From: Candidatus Haliotispira prima
Lineage (GTDB): Bacteria; Spirochaetota; Spirochaetia; SP-2023
NCBI GenBank assembly: GCA_029867005.1
Contig: CP123443.1
Coordinates: forward strand, 124,001-188,000
DNA: 64,000 bases
Direction of reading: 5' to 3'
Shown here: positions 1 to 8,686 of the stretch, in pieces
Layout: each line of letters begins with the position of its first letter
Numbering within the stretch: the stretch's first letter is position 1
Made by a program: the position numbers and the translations under genes
The notes under the pieces: generated by a model
What the model saw: only the letters and a program-made list of their open reading frames with translations
Database searches by the model: none
What the model was told of the DNA's origin: nothing

Positions 1-769
1 GGTCCCAGGCGGCTCCTTTCGGTGCCATATCGCGATCTTGCAGGAACCGGAAGGTTTCTTCATCGGGGGCGAACATGGCCACCCGTGCCCCGGCCTCAAT
101 GCCCATGTTGCATACCGTCATGCGTCCGGCAATATTCATGTTTTCAAAGACGCTGCCGGTAAATTCGATGGCGTAGCCGGTCGCGCCTGCCGTGCCAATC
201 CGGCCAATGATGTAGAGGATGACATCTTTGGGCCGGACATAGGGGCTCAGCTGGCCGTCAATGCGGATGCGCATGTTTTTCATTTTGCGTTGAAGGAGGC
301 TCTGTGTGGCCAGTACCTGCTCTACTTCCGAGGTGCCAATGCCAAAGGCAATGGCACCGAAGGCCCCATGAGTGGCTGTGTGGGAGTCTCCGCAGACGAG
401 GGTACAGCCGGGGAGGACAAAGCCGCGCTCCGGCGCGGTGACGTGGCAGACACCGTTGTATTTATGCCCCAAGGGGTAGTATTCAATGCCGCTTTCCCGG
501 GTGTTGCGCTCCAGGGTGTCCAGTTGGATTTTTGCTTCCCGGTCTGTGATATTTTCGATTTGAAAGGTTGGGGTGTTATGGTCGGCAACGGCGAGCAGTT
601 TGTGGTGGTTGCGCACTTTGCGGCCTTTGAGCCGCATGCCTTCAAAGGCCTGTGGAGAAGTAACTTCATGGACAATCATGCGGTCGATGTACACCAAGCT
701 GGTTCCGTCAGCACGCTTTTCGATTTCGTGTTCTTGCCATACTTTATCGTAAAGGGTCTGTCCTGCCAT
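1..769 (-). CDS. leuC: 3-isopropylmalate dehydratase large subunit (partial)
   Basis: This is the N-terminal part of LeuC, the [4Fe-4S] aconitase-family subunit that isomerises 2-isopropylmalate to 3-isopropylmalate in leucine synthesis in the cytoplasm. The reverse-strand translation begins MAGQTLYDKVWQEH and contains YIDRMIVHEVTSPQAF, VADHNTPT and a PGCTLVCGDSHTATHGAFGA block, all typical of LeuC/aconitase proteins. The ATG at 769 is preceded by GAGGAG about 8 bases upstream. About 256 codons are present; the C terminus with the other cluster cysteines lies outside the window. LeuC is favoured over homoaconitase by the DRMIVHEVTSPQAF segment, but close paralogues cannot be fully excluded. 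Confidence 0.92.
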   Translation of the reverse strand, partial: MAGQTLYDKVWQEHEIEKRADGTSLVYIDRMIVHEVTSPQAFEGMRLKGRKVRNHHKLLAVADHNTPTFQIENITDREAKIQLDTLERNTRESGIEYYPLGHKYNGVCHVTAPERGFVLPGCTLVCGDSHTATHGAFGAIAFGIGTSEVEQVLATQSLLQRKMKNMRIRIDGQLSPYVRPKDVILYIIGRIGTAGATGYAIEFTGSVFENMNIAGRMTVCNMGIEAGARVAMFAPDEETFRFLQDRDMAPKGAAWD

Positions 770-1313
770 ATGTTGTACTCCTCGGTGTGACGATGTTGTA
801 GCTATGTCCGGTATCAATGGGTGTGTTTAAATGGATGTATTTTAAAATAGATAAAATGGCTGCCCGTGTCGTGTCATGCCAGTTCTTGATGCAACCCGGG
901 CCTTATTGGGAAGCCTGATATCCTCCGAAAAAGTTATGTACAAGCACGTTATTTCGTTTGTGGCAATTTTGTGGCAATAAACGGTGCTAAACTCCGGACA
1001 CAGGGGAAACAGGATACTGAAATTTGGCTCCGGCTGCAATTAGCCCGGTCTGTTCTGTTTTTTTATTTTGCTTGGGCCTACATTGAGGCAAAGACGAGGC
1101 CCAAAAGCAAAAACAAAGCGTGACGGCTGAGAGTGAACGCCTCCGGCAGGCTGGGCAGCAGGGCCCGATTCCGGTAGAGTCTGCGCTTGAATTGCAAGCC
1201 GTTTGGCAGCAGTGAACACAGAACAAAAAAAATTGTGCTTCGCAAAGATTACGGGCAGGTCGGAAACGGGTCTGTTTTCCCGATTTGGCACAGATGTGAG
1301 AAAGCAGACGAGT
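770..1313. other. intergenic region between leuC and pheS
   Basis: This 540-base spacer separates the divergent leuC and pheS genes. I see no tRNA, T-box or convincing hairpin. Two short plus-strand open stretches run about 971-1123 and 1123-1215 and overlap at GTGA, which could be tiny peptides or a decayed gene, but neither resembles a known family. The longer reading of pheS from 1203 falls inside it and is not favoured. Confidence 0.4.
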
Positions 1314-2363
1314 ATGGATTTGGGACAACTGGAACAAGACTTCTGCCGTGATTTGGCTCAAATAGGGGAAGAGCAGGGCCAGGCGGCTTTGGCCGAATTG
1401 AAGGCGGTCTATCTGGGCAAGAAGGGCCGGCTGCGTTCTCTGACGCAGAACATGAAGGAACTGAGCATTGAGGAAAAACGGGAGTTGGGTCGGGAAAGCA
1501 ACCGGCTCAAAGACCTGTTTGAAGAGCAACTAAAACACAAGCAGCAAAGTTTAGACAAGGCATTGCTGGAGCAGAAACTGAGCCGGGATTGGTTTGATTT
1601 CAGCCTTAGCGAACACTATTTGGAAGACCGTCAGCTCGGCGGTGCGATGCACCCGGTGAGTGCGGTGCAGCAAGAGCTCGAAGATATATTTTTGTCGATG
1701 GGTTTCCAAATCCTGGACGGGCCCCACATTGAAGATGAATATCACAACTTTGAGGCCCTCAATATTCCGGAGAGTCACCCGGCACGGGACATGCAGGATA
1801 CGTTTTGGTTCCGCGACATGCAGCACTTGTTGCGCACCCACACTTCCTGCATTCAGGTCCGTGGCATGGAAGCGCAGGACCGGCCGCCTTTCCGCTTTGT
1901 GGCACCGGGTAAGGTCTTTCGCTGTGAGGCTACCGATGCTTCGCACGAGGCTGTGTTCCACCAGATGGAAGGCATGATGGTGGCCGAAGAGCTGTCCGTT
2001 GCCCACCTGATCTATTTCATGAAGCAGTTGCTGACGGAAATTTTTCAACAGCAGGTTGAAATTCGTTTGCGGCCCGGCTACTTCCCTTTTGTGGAGCCGG
2101 GTTTCGAGCTGGATATTGCCTGTCTGGTCTGTGAGGGGCGGGGTTGCTCTGTGTGCAAGCGTACGGGTTGGCTGGAGCTGTTGCCCTGCGGTATGGTTCA
2201 CCCCCGGGTGCTGGAATACGGCGGCATTGACAGCAGGAACTATCGCGGTTTTGCCTTTGGTCTGGGCTTGGACCGCTTGGTGATGATGCGCTACCGCATC
2301 AATGATATTCGCTACCTGCACAGTGGCAATTTGGCCTTCTTACAACAGTTCCGGAGCTATTAG
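1314..2363 (+). CDS. pheS: phenylalanyl-tRNA synthetase alpha subunit
   Basis: PheS is the catalytic alpha chain of the alpha2-beta2 enzyme that charges tRNA-Phe in the cytoplasm. From the ATG at 1314 the protein is 349 aa. An N-terminal coiled-coil region (about 1-90) precedes the class II catalytic core, with motif 1 around GGAMHPVSAVQQELEDIF, motif 2 around FRFVAPGKVFRCEATDASH and motif 3 GLGLDRLVMMRY. This is the bacterial type, not the archaeal-like PheRS known in some spirochaetes. An in-frame ATG at 1203 would add 37 residues, but MDLGQLEQDF at 1314 fits the usual family start. No pheT follows; the downstream DNA is the lipoprotein array, whose first promoter starts 47 bases after the stop codon. 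Confidence 0.93.
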   Translation: MDLGQLEQDFCRDLAQIGEEQGQAALAELKAVYLGKKGRLRSLTQNMKELSIEEKRELGRESNRLKDLFEEQLKHKQQSLDKALLEQKLSRDWFDFSLSEHYLEDRQLGGAMHPVSAVQQELEDIFLSMGFQILDGPHIEDEYHNFEALNIPESHPARDMQDTFWFRDMQHLLRTHTSCIQVRGMEAQDRPPFRFVAPGKVFRCEATDASHEAVFHQMEGMMVAEELSVAHLIYFMKQLLTEIFQQQVEIRLRPGYFPFVEPGFELDIACLVCEGRGCSVCKRTGWLELLPCGMVHPRVLEYGGIDSRNYRGFAFGLGLDRLVMMRYRINDIRYLHSGNLAFLQQFRSY

Positions 2364-2409
2364 CTTTGTGTGTGAGCCGGAATATCCTTGCGCTCTTGCC
2401 AAAGCACTC

Positions 2410-2438
2410 TTGCCAAAATTCCTAAACGAATATACAAT
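2410..2438 (+). promoter_or_regulatory. promoter of lipoprotein Lp1
   Basis: TTGCCA, a 17-base spacer and TACAAT match sigma-70 elements. The same layout precedes every member of the array, which supports it as the real promoter. Confidence 0.7.
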
Positions 2439-2475
2439 CCGGTCTGAATCTACCCCATTTTACAGGAGCATCCTC

Positions 2476-3488
2476 ATGAAAAATCAGAATAAAGTATTGA
2501 CTGACATCGGTCTAAACAGTAGAATATCCAATATCCAATATCCAATATCCAATATCCAATATCATTAGAGAACAGCTATTTATTTTCGGCTCTATTAGTC
2601 CATTCTAAGTCTTTTTATCCATTATTTTTACGGTATTTTCTCTCCCTTTCCCTGTCTTTTCTTGGCATAATCTTACTCGGCTGCGCCCCGATCTCTGAGA
2701 CCGGCAAGGACCCGGCACCGAATCCCGATATTTCCTTTTCCGTCACCGCCGTAGCTTCCTCTGTGGAGTTTGAGGTGAACAGTATTCTGGCTGTCACGGA
2801 TGTGGGGGCCGTTATCCGCTTAGCTGCGGAAACCGTTCCCACTAAGGCCGAAGCTCAGGCGAGCAAGGGCTATGTGAGCCTGAGTATAGAGGCGGACAGT
2901 ACGCGCAAATTCAGTATCAGCCAACACTATGGCAGTGACTTTACGGATGGCCTTACTCTGGCCGATGTCCTTGTCCCCAATACGAGTTACAAACTATATT
3001 TGTTTATGCCATCGGCGATTGACCTAGCGCAAACAAAAATCAAAGGGGGAGAAATTAAGGAAGACAGGGTCGAAATTTCCTTTACCACGGCGATTTTACC
3101 CGCTGAGGGGGATGCCAAGTGGCTTAGCAGTAATGGCAAATGTGTGGAAGGCGTAGATACATTCTATTTTATGCAAGCACAACAAGGTGTGGCAGTGTGC
3201 TATTTTTATCTAAACTCTGCCCCTGTATTTGTTGACCTAACAGTTAAAAATGGAACTGTGTTCGATAATATGGGTACTTATAATGGTACAACGTCAGTTG
3301 TCAATGCCCATGCCAATTTTAATTTTGTATACGAGTCAATTTCCGGTTATACATCTAACTCCGCCAACCATTATAGCTATTGGATGGGCGCAGATAAAGT
3401 GAGTATTCTGAAAAATACAGTCAGAACATCGATTACGGACCAGTTGGGAGGCTCAATATTAGTCTTTCTTCCTGTGACTCGCTATTAG
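2476..3488 (+). CDS. phase-variable lipoprotein Lp1 (class 1), predicted OFF
   Basis: The ATG at 2476 (MKNQNKVLTDIG) follows AGGAG and runs into a 7-base repeat tract, stopping at 2568 after QYH. The lipobox LLGC (Cys codon at 2682) and the mature protein, open to 3488, lie in another frame. Adding one repeat unit, or removing two, joins the frames into a 339-aa protein with the lipid-anchored Cys at residue 72. The conserved half begins CAPISETGKDPAP and includes TRKFSISQHYGSDF; the variable half carries KWLSSNGKCVEGVD and ends PVTRY. No known family is recognised for the mature part. An outer-membrane or surface location is inferred from the lipobox. Lp2 and Lp3 are the closest relatives. 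Reinitiation at a non-standard codon cannot be excluded. Confidence 0.75.
2523..2563 (+). repeat. AATATCC heptanucleotide tract of Lp1 (5 units plus 6 bases)
   Basis: Five full AATATCC units and a partial AATATC lie inside the 5' coding region of Lp1. The unit is not a multiple of three, so slippage changes the reading frame. One more unit would put the ATG in frame with the lipobox. Confidence 0.95.
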
Positions 3489-3512
3489 GTATCCATTTGT
3501 ATTTTTTACCCT

Positions 3513-3556
3513 AAGGCTAAGGCCATGGCAATGGGAGCCTGTTTTTTAGCCTTTTT
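3513..3556 (+). terminator. probable terminator after Lp1
   Basis: AAGGCTAA pairs with TTAGCCTT, which is followed by a T run. The same element occurs after Lp2 and Lp3. The loop is long with partial internal pairing, so the assignment is moderate. Confidence 0.5.
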
Positions 3557-3689
3557 ATGGTTCTGTTTGTGTAAGCCTTAGACGTTCTTCTCAGCAGAGT
3601 CCCTGCCGGTTGTCGGAACCACGAAAGGCACGAAAGGGACGAAAGAATCAGTAGACGGAACCGGTTGCTACTGTTGTAAAAGGTACCTC

Positions 3690-3718
3690 TTGCTTAATTC
3701 TTTGAATGAACATACAAT
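3690..3718 (+). promoter_or_regulatory. promoter of lipoprotein Lp2
   Basis: TTGCTT, a 17-base spacer and TACAAT, in the conserved array cassette. Confidence 0.65.
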
Positions 3719-3779
3719 AAATTTGCAAACTCACTTTGCCTATCTTGCCATTTGCCCATTTATACGGAGGAGCACTTTT

Positions 3780-4789
3780 ATGAAAAAAAGAAACGAAATA
3801 TTGACCAACATTGGTCTAAACAGTAGAATATCCAATATCCAATATCCAATATCCAATATCCAAAACCATTAGAGAACAGCTATTTATTTTCGGCTCTATT
3901 AGTCCATTCTAAGTCTTTTTATCCATTATTTTTACGGTATTTCCTCTCCCTTTCCCTGTCTTTTCTTGGCATAATCTTACTCAGCTGCGCCCCGATCTCT
4001 GAGACCGGCCAGGACCCGGCACCAAATCCCGATATTTCCTTTTCCGTCACCGCCGTAGCTTCCTCTGTGGAGTTTGAGGTGAACAGTATTCCGGCTGTCA
4101 CGGATGTGGGGGCCGTTATCCGCTTAGCTGCGGAAGCCGTTCCCACTAAGGCCGAAGCTCAGGCGAGCAAGGGCTATGTGAGCCTGAGTATAGAGGCGGA
4201 CAGTACACGTAAATTCAGTATCAGCCAACACTATGGCAGTGACTTTACGGATGGCCTTACTCTGGCCGATGTCCTTGTCCCCAATACGAGTTACAAACTA
4301 TATTTGTTTATGCCATCGGCGATTGACTTAGGGCAAACAAAAATCAAAGGGGGAGAAATTAAGGAAGACCGGGTGGAAATTTCCTTTACCACGGCGATTT
4401 TACCCGCTGAGGGGGATGCCAAATGGCTTAGCAGTAATGGCAAATGTGTGGAAGGCGTAGATACATTCTATTTTATGCAAGCACAACAAGGTGTGGCAGT
4501 GTGCTACTTTTATCTAAATTTTGAGCCGGCATTTGTTGACGTATCAGTTCTCAAAAGTGGAAATGTGTCCAATAATATGGGCACTTATATTGGTACAAAG
4601 TCCATTGCCCATGTCAATTTTAATTTTATATACGGGTCAATTTCCGGCTATACATCCAATGCCACCAACCATTATAGCTATTGGATGGGTTCAGATAAAG
4701 TGAGTATTCTGAAAAATACAGTCAGAACATCGATTACGGACCAGTTTGGAGGCTCAATATTAGTCTTTCTTCCCGTGACTCGCTATTAG
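3780..4789 (+). CDS. phase-variable lipoprotein Lp2 (class 1), predicted OFF
   Basis: This is a near copy of Lp1. GGAGGAG precedes the ATG at 3780 (MKKRNEILTNIG), and this frame stops at 3872 just after the repeat. The mature protein is in another frame, with lipobox LLSC (Cys codon at 3986), open to 4789. One extra repeat unit would give a 338-aa lipoprotein with Cys72. The first half is almost identical to Lp1, including TRKFSISQHYGSDF. The C-terminal half differs at several points, such as VSVLKSGNVSNNMGTY. High identity with Lp1, extending into the intergenic DNA, suggests recent tandem duplication. Function is unknown; a surface-exposed lipoprotein is inferred. Confidence 0.75.
3827..3861 (+). 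repeat. AATATCC tract of Lp2 (5 units)
   Basis: Five perfect AATATCC units in the Lp2 leader, followed by AAAACC. One additional unit restores the lipoprotein frame. Confidence 0.95.
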
Positions 4790-4813
4790 GTATCCATTTG
4801 TATTTTTCACCCT

Positions 4814-4856
4814 AAGGCTAAGACCGTGGCAACGGAAGCCTGTTTTTAGCCTTTTT
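4814..4856 (+). terminator. probable terminator after Lp2
   Basis: AAGGCTAA and TTAGCCTT arms followed by T residues, as after Lp1. Confidence 0.5.
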
Positions 4857-4917
4857 ATGTCCCGTTTGTGTAAGCCTTAGACGTTCTTCTCAGCAGAGTC
4901 TCTGCCGGTTGTCGGAA

Positions 4918-4955
4918 CCAGGAAAGGCACGAAAGGCACGAAAGGGACGAAAGAA
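4918..4955 (+). repeat. short tandem ACGAAAGG-type repeats between Lp2 and Lp3
   Basis: About four degenerate 9-base units of the form (A/C)(C/G)GAAAGG(C/G/A) lie upstream of the Lp3 promoter. Shorter versions occur at about 3620-3650 and 6197-6222. Confidence 0.6.
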
Positions 4956-4997
4956 TCAGTAGACGGAACCGGTTGCTACTGTTGTAAAAGGCCCCCC

Positions 4998-5026
4998 TTG
5001 CCTAATTCTTTGAATGAACATACAAT
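4998..5026 (+). promoter_or_regulatory. promoter of lipoprotein Lp3
   Basis: TTGCCT, a 17-base spacer and TACAAT, in the conserved array cassette. Confidence 0.7.
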
Positions 5027-5087
5027 AAATTTGCAAACTCACTTTGCCTATCTTGCCATTTGCCCATTTACCCGGAGGAGCACTTTT

Positions 5088-6096
5088 ATGAAAAAAAGAA
5101 ACGAAATATTGACAGATATTGGCACAAATAGTACAATATCCAATATCCAATATCCAATATCCAATATCCAATCAACTACTAAAACCTTCATTCATTAATT
5201 TTCTCTTTTTATTCAAATTTTCCCCATTACTTTCTCGATTATTTCCCTCATCCTTCTGCTTTTTTTCCATTCTCTTCATTCATCTGTTTTTGTCTGCCTG
5301 TGCCCCGATCTCTGAGACTGGCAAGGACCCGGCACCGAATCCCGATATTTCTTTTTCCGTCACCGCTGTAGCATCCTCTGTGGAGTTTGAGGTTAGCAGT
5401 ATTCCGGCTGTCACGGATGTGGGGGCCGTTATCCGCTTAGCTGCGGAAGCCGTTCCCACTAAGGCCGAAGCTCAGGAGAGCAAGGGCTATGTGAGCCTGA
5501 GTATAGACGCGGACAGTACGCGTAAATTCAGTATCAGCCAACACTATGGCAGTGACTTTACGGATGGCCTTACTCTGGCCGATGTCCTCTCACCCAATAC
5601 GAGTTACAAACTGTATTTGTTTATGCCATCGGAGATTGACTTAGCGCAAACAAAAATTAAAGGGGGAGAAATTAAGGAAGACAGGATAGAAGTTTCCTTT
5701 ACCACGGTGAGTCTGCCCGCTGAGGGGGATGCCAAGTGGCTTAGCAGTAATGGCAAATGTGTGGAAGGTGTAGATACCTTATATTTTATGCAAGCACAAC
5801 AAGGTGTGGCAGTGTGCTATTTTTATCTAAATTTTGAGCCGGCATTTGTTGACGTATCAGTTAAAAATGGGAACCTGATCCATAACATCGGTATTTACAG
5901 TACTACCTCGGCTTCTGGTGCCAATTTTAATTTTGTATATGGGCCAACTTTTGGATATACATCTAACTCAAAGAACCATTATTTCTATTGGATGGGCGCA
6001 GATAAAGTGAGGATTCTGGAACAGACAGTTGAAAAATCGATTACGACACAGTCCGGAGACTCAATAATCGTTTCTATTCCCGTAACTCGCTATTAA
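5088..6096 (+). CDS. phase-variable lipoprotein Lp3 (class 1), predicted OFF
   Basis: GGAGGAG precedes the ATG at 5088 (MKKRNEILTDIGTNS). The ATG frame ends at 5198 (TKTFIH, stop). The signal segment, with FCFFSILFIHLFLSAC (Cys codon at 5299), and the mature protein are open to 6096 in another frame. Loss of one repeat unit, or gain of two, gives a 333-aa lipoprotein with Cys69. A TTG at 5119 is by chance in the lipoprotein frame but has no ribosome site and is not favoured. The mature part belongs to class 1 with Lp1 and Lp2, but its last 80 residues diverge (IHNIGIYSTTSASGANF). Function is unknown. Confidence 0.75.
5135..5169 (+). repeat. AATATCC tract of Lp3 (5 units)
   Basis: Five perfect units. 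The lipoprotein would be in frame with four or seven units and is out of frame with five or six. Confidence 0.95.
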
Positions 6097-6120
6097 ATAT
6101 CCATTTGTATTTCTCACCCT

Positions 6121-6165
6121 AAGGCTAAGGCCATGGCAACGGGAGCCTGTTTTTTAGCCTTTTTA
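6121..6165 (+). terminator. probable terminator after Lp3
   Basis: AAGGCTAA and TTAGCCTT arms followed by four T residues, as after Lp1 and Lp2. Confidence 0.5.
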
Positions 6166-6230
6166 TGGCTCTGTTTGTGTAAATCTTAGCATGGAATCTC
6201 GGAACCACGAAAGACACGAAAAGGCACCCC

Positions 6231-6259
6231 TTGTCTAATTCTTTGAATGAATATATTGT
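6231..6259 (+). promoter_or_regulatory. promoter of BspA-like lipoprotein
   Basis: TTGTCT, a 17-base spacer and TATTGT: the same cassette as the Lp genes but with a weaker -10 element. Confidence 0.5.
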
Positions 6260-6297
6260 TATGCTGTAAGTCCATCCTATTTTTGGGGAGTATTCCG

Positions 6298-7524
6298 ATG
6301 AAGAATCAAGATAAAATTTCAACGGACATTGGTATAACATATTCGGTATCTAATATCCCCTTGACTAAGACTTATTTAGAAGGCAGTTCTCGGACGGTTG
6401 AGTCGTCGTCTGTTCTACCTCAAAATAAACTCAAATTTTTTCCACTTTTCTGCTTCTTTTCCATTTTTTTCATTTATTTCTTTCTATCCGCCTGTACTGA
6501 CCTGGGCACAAACTCTTCTACTGCCCAATACACTGTCAGCTTTGAAACCAATGGAGGCAGCTCAGTACCTCCGGTGACGGTAACCGGTGGCACGGCACTA
6601 AGCCAAACCATAACGGCCACCAAGGCGGCCGACGGGGACACGACCTACTATTTTGGAGACTGGTACACCACAGCCACAGGGCATACGGGTAAGACCAAGT
6701 ATGATTATACCAAACGGGTAACAGGCAATATGACGCTCTACGCCCGCTGGTACACCGAGCAACCTGCCGACAGGGTCGCTTTGATGACAACCATTGCTGC
6801 TTTGAGTGATAATGAGGACCTCAACCATATTGATGTGCGAAAGGTGACTAATATGGGCCAACTCTTCCAAGGAAAGTCTACCTTTAATGGGGATATTTCG
6901 GGTTGGGATGTCTCCAAAGTTACCATTATTTTGGGTATGTTTGAGAAGGCCGAAACATTCAATCAACCCATAGGAGATTGGGATGTCTCCAATGTTACGA
7001 CTATGTACAATATGTTTCGGGAGGCTAAAAAATTCAATCAAGCTATAGGAGATTGGGATGTTTCCAATGTTACCAGTATGGAGGGTATGTTTCGGGAGGC
7101 TAAAGAATTCAATCAAACTATAGAAAATTGGAATGTCTCCAAAGTTACCATTATGCTGAGTATGTTTCAGGAGGCTGAAAAATTCAATCAACTTATCGGA
7201 GGTTGGAATGTCTCCAAAGTTACTACGATGAAAAGTATGTTCTATAAGGCTTCCGCCTTTAATCAACCGATAGGGAGGTACTGGGATGTCTCCGGTGTGA
7301 CTGATATGGAGAGAATGTTTCAGGAAGCTGAAAAATTCAATCAAGACCTGGAAGAGTGGGATGTCTCCAGCGTTACGAATATGTCTAATATGTTTAATGG
7401 TACCACAGCTTTTGACCAGAATATCTCAACCTGGACTGTGACCCAGGTAACCGATTATGCAGACATTTTTACCGATAGCGGTATTGGCAGAATTTATAAA
7501 CCCGCCAAATTTCGATTGCCTTAA
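6298..7524 (+). CDS. BspA-like (DUF285) leucine-rich-repeat surface lipoprotein
   Basis: From the ATG at 6298 the 408-aa protein begins MKNQDKISTDIG, the same leader as the Lp genes. It continues in one open frame to a lipobox LSAC with Cys66. After the Cys comes a Listeria/Bacteroides-type repeat (about 80-155, FETNGGSSVPPVTVTGG to MTLYARWYTE). Then about eight DUF285/BspA units of roughly 25 residues follow, with the pattern WDVSxVTxMxxMFxxAxxFNQ. Such proteins often act at the cell surface in binding host or matrix, but that role is not shown here. There is no AATATCC tract, and the ATG and lipobox share a frame, so this gene is a natural in-frame control for the array. An ATG or GTG further upstream at 6247 is not supported. 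Confidence 0.88.
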   Translation: MKNQDKISTDIGITYSVSNIPLTKTYLEGSSRTVESSSVLPQNKLKFFPLFCFFSIFFIYFFLSACTDLGTNSSTAQYTVSFETNGGSSVPPVTVTGGTALSQTITATKAADGDTTYYFGDWYTTATGHTGKTKYDYTKRVTGNMTLYARWYTEQPADRVALMTTIAALSDNEDLNHIDVRKVTNMGQLFQGKSTFNGDISGWDVSKVTIILGMFEKAETFNQPIGDWDVSNVTTMYNMFREAKKFNQAIGDWDVSNVTSMEGMFREAKEFNQTIENWNVSKVTIMLSMFQEAEKFNQLIGGWNVSKVTTMKSMFYKASAFNQPIGRYWDVSGVTDMERMFQEAEKFNQDLEEWDVSSVTNMSNMFNGTTAFDQNISTWTVTQVTDYADIFTDSGIGRIYKPAKFRLP

Positions 7525-7568
7525 GGAAGGCTGGCTATCTGTGTTCCACTCTCTTGCAAAGGCCTTCC

Positions 7569-7640
7569 TTGCCTAATTCTTTGAATGAATATACTGCTAT
7601 GCTGTAAGTCCATCCTATTTGGGGAGGAATCCTCTCATAG
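7569..7640 (+). pseudogene. orphan lipoprotein promoter and leader remnant
   Basis: TTGCCT, a 17-base spacer and TACTGC, plus a GGGGAGGA ribosome-site region, match the BspA-like gene upstream sequence almost base for base. The expected ATG is destroyed (it reads ATAG at about 7638), and the DNA then changes to unrelated AT-rich sequence. This looks like the truncated start of a lost array member. Confidence 0.6.
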
Positions 7641-7740
7641 AAAATCAATATGTAGTAGCATTACATGATGAGATACTTGAAATTAGAATGCTTTGGTTGC
7701 TGTCAAGCGGACAAATTAGAGATAAGGGAGATTAACAATT

Positions 7741-7968
7741 ATGTTGGAGACAGAGCGGAATTATTACAAGCAGAACCAGACTGAAATGCTCGAGAAATAT
7801 AGGGGCCAATGGTTTGTTATCTCCGGTGAATCTGTTCGCCCCTATGATAATCGAGGTCAAGCCTATGATAGTGGCGTAAAAGACTACGGCCTCGGCAAGT
7901 TTCTAATCCAACAGGTGGAAGAAGAGGAAAAACTTATTCAGCGATTTTATTCCAGGGCAATTGTTTAA
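7741..7968 (+). CDS. small DUF5678-like protein
   Basis: This 75-aa protein starts at an ATG with AAGGGAG about 10 bases upstream. The pattern YRGQWFVISGESVRPYDN followed by KDYGLGKFLIQQVEEEE resembles DUF5678, small proteins of unknown function often found near toxin-antitoxin-like or mobile genes. It sits in an AT-rich insert inside the lipoprotein array. Family placement is from pattern memory only. It could share a transcript with the orphan promoter at 7569. Confidence 0.55.
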   Translation: MLETERNYYKQNQTEMLEKYRGQWFVISGESVRPYDNRGQAYDSGVKDYGLGKFLIQQVEEEEKLIQRFYSRAIV

Positions 7969-8230
7969 ATATGTCCGGAAAAGATACGTCTTAAAAATAT
8001 GTCCACTATAATTTTAAACCTTTTTTGGGGTATCTATTTTTTATAATTTGCTGAATTTGCAGCCGGTAATTTTTAAAATTAAGGTAATTATACAGTAAAA
8101 TTCTATCCCCGGTTATTTAGGGTCTATCCATATCAGATGGACTCTTTTCCTATGTTGGAGCAAAGTCTTGACATTATTAGCAATCCGTATATGATGCGGC
8201 CATTGCTTTTCTTGAGCGCAGGGGGTACTT
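7969..8230. other. AT-rich intergenic region in the array insert
   Basis: No gene is seen. ATATGTCC occurs twice near 7970-8002, which could be a mobile-element end, but no partner repeat or transposase was found. The strong promoter for the next gene is at 8168. Confidence 0.4.
8168..8195 (+). promoter_or_regulatory. sigma-70-type promoter for the gene at 8231
   Basis: TTGACA, a 16-base spacer and TATGAT: a near-consensus promoter 35 bases upstream of the ATG. It is clearly different from the array promoter cassette. Confidence 0.7.
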
Positions 8231-8674
8231 ATGACAGTTCTTGGAATTGGTAAAATTATGCTGGATAATTACGATGTTTGGAATTATCCACATTTACATG
8301 TTGTACTCTATAAAGAGGATCATACTGATCTTGTTTCTGCCTTTTGTATTGAGGCCGGTGTTGATGCTTATGCAAGGGATGACACTTCTGCGTTTAAGAG
8401 CTTAGTTAGCGATACAATTGGTTTCCTGAAGAGTATGGATAAAGAGGCTTTATTTGATCATTTGGAATTTATAGCAGAAAGTACGGCCAATGATCACTTC
8501 TGGAGAGATTATAGAATTGCAGAGACATCTCTTGCTAAAATTGGTAATGACATAGGGACTAAAACTCTGGAGAGTTTAAAGTCGGAAATTGAAAATTTGA
8601 GAAGAGAGCTATCGAAGGAAACCAACTCGAATATTGCAGAACTGACATTCAATCCTATAGCTTATGCAGCATAA
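8231..8674 (+). CDS. hypothetical protein
   Basis: This 147-aa protein starts at an ATG preceded by AGGGGG. It is acidic overall, with a probable helical or coiled-coil segment near residues 100-135 (DIGTKTLESLKSEIENLRRELSKE). I do not recognise a family. No signal peptide or membrane segment is visible, so a cytoplasmic location is likely. It has a near-consensus promoter of its own and is followed after 12 bases by another small gene, so the two probably form an operon. Base composition is more AT-rich than the flanking core genes, suggesting acquisition by transfer. Confidence 0.6.
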   Translation: MTVLGIGKIMLDNYDVWNYPHLHVVLYKEDHTDLVSAFCIEAGVDAYARDDTSAFKSLVSDTIGFLKSMDKEALFDHLEFIAESTANDHFWRDYRIAETSLAKIGNDIGTKTLESLKSEIENLRRELSKETNSNIAELTFNPIAYAA

Positions 8675-8686
8675 GTAGGATTGAAT

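Noticed and set aside
38..790. Plus-strand open frame of 250 aa at the window start
   Set aside because: It is the shadow of leuC, which matches a known family on the other strand.
2523..2563. CRISPR-like array from the repeated AATATCC units
   Set aside because: The units are direct 7-mers without spacers, inside coding sequence, and no cas genes are near.
5119..5121. TTG at 5119 (and 10448) as the real start of the lipoprotein frame
   Set aside because: It has no ribosome site, is absent from Lp4, and lies inside the leader after a strong site and ATG, so it appears accidental.
4956..5171. Minus-strand proteins reading GYWILDI through the tract
   Set aside because: They exist only because the heptamer is open on both strands; no ribosome site or independent conservation.
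7969..8010. Insertion-sequence end suggested by the paired ATATGTCC motifs
   Set aside because: No inverted partner, target duplication or transposase was found.
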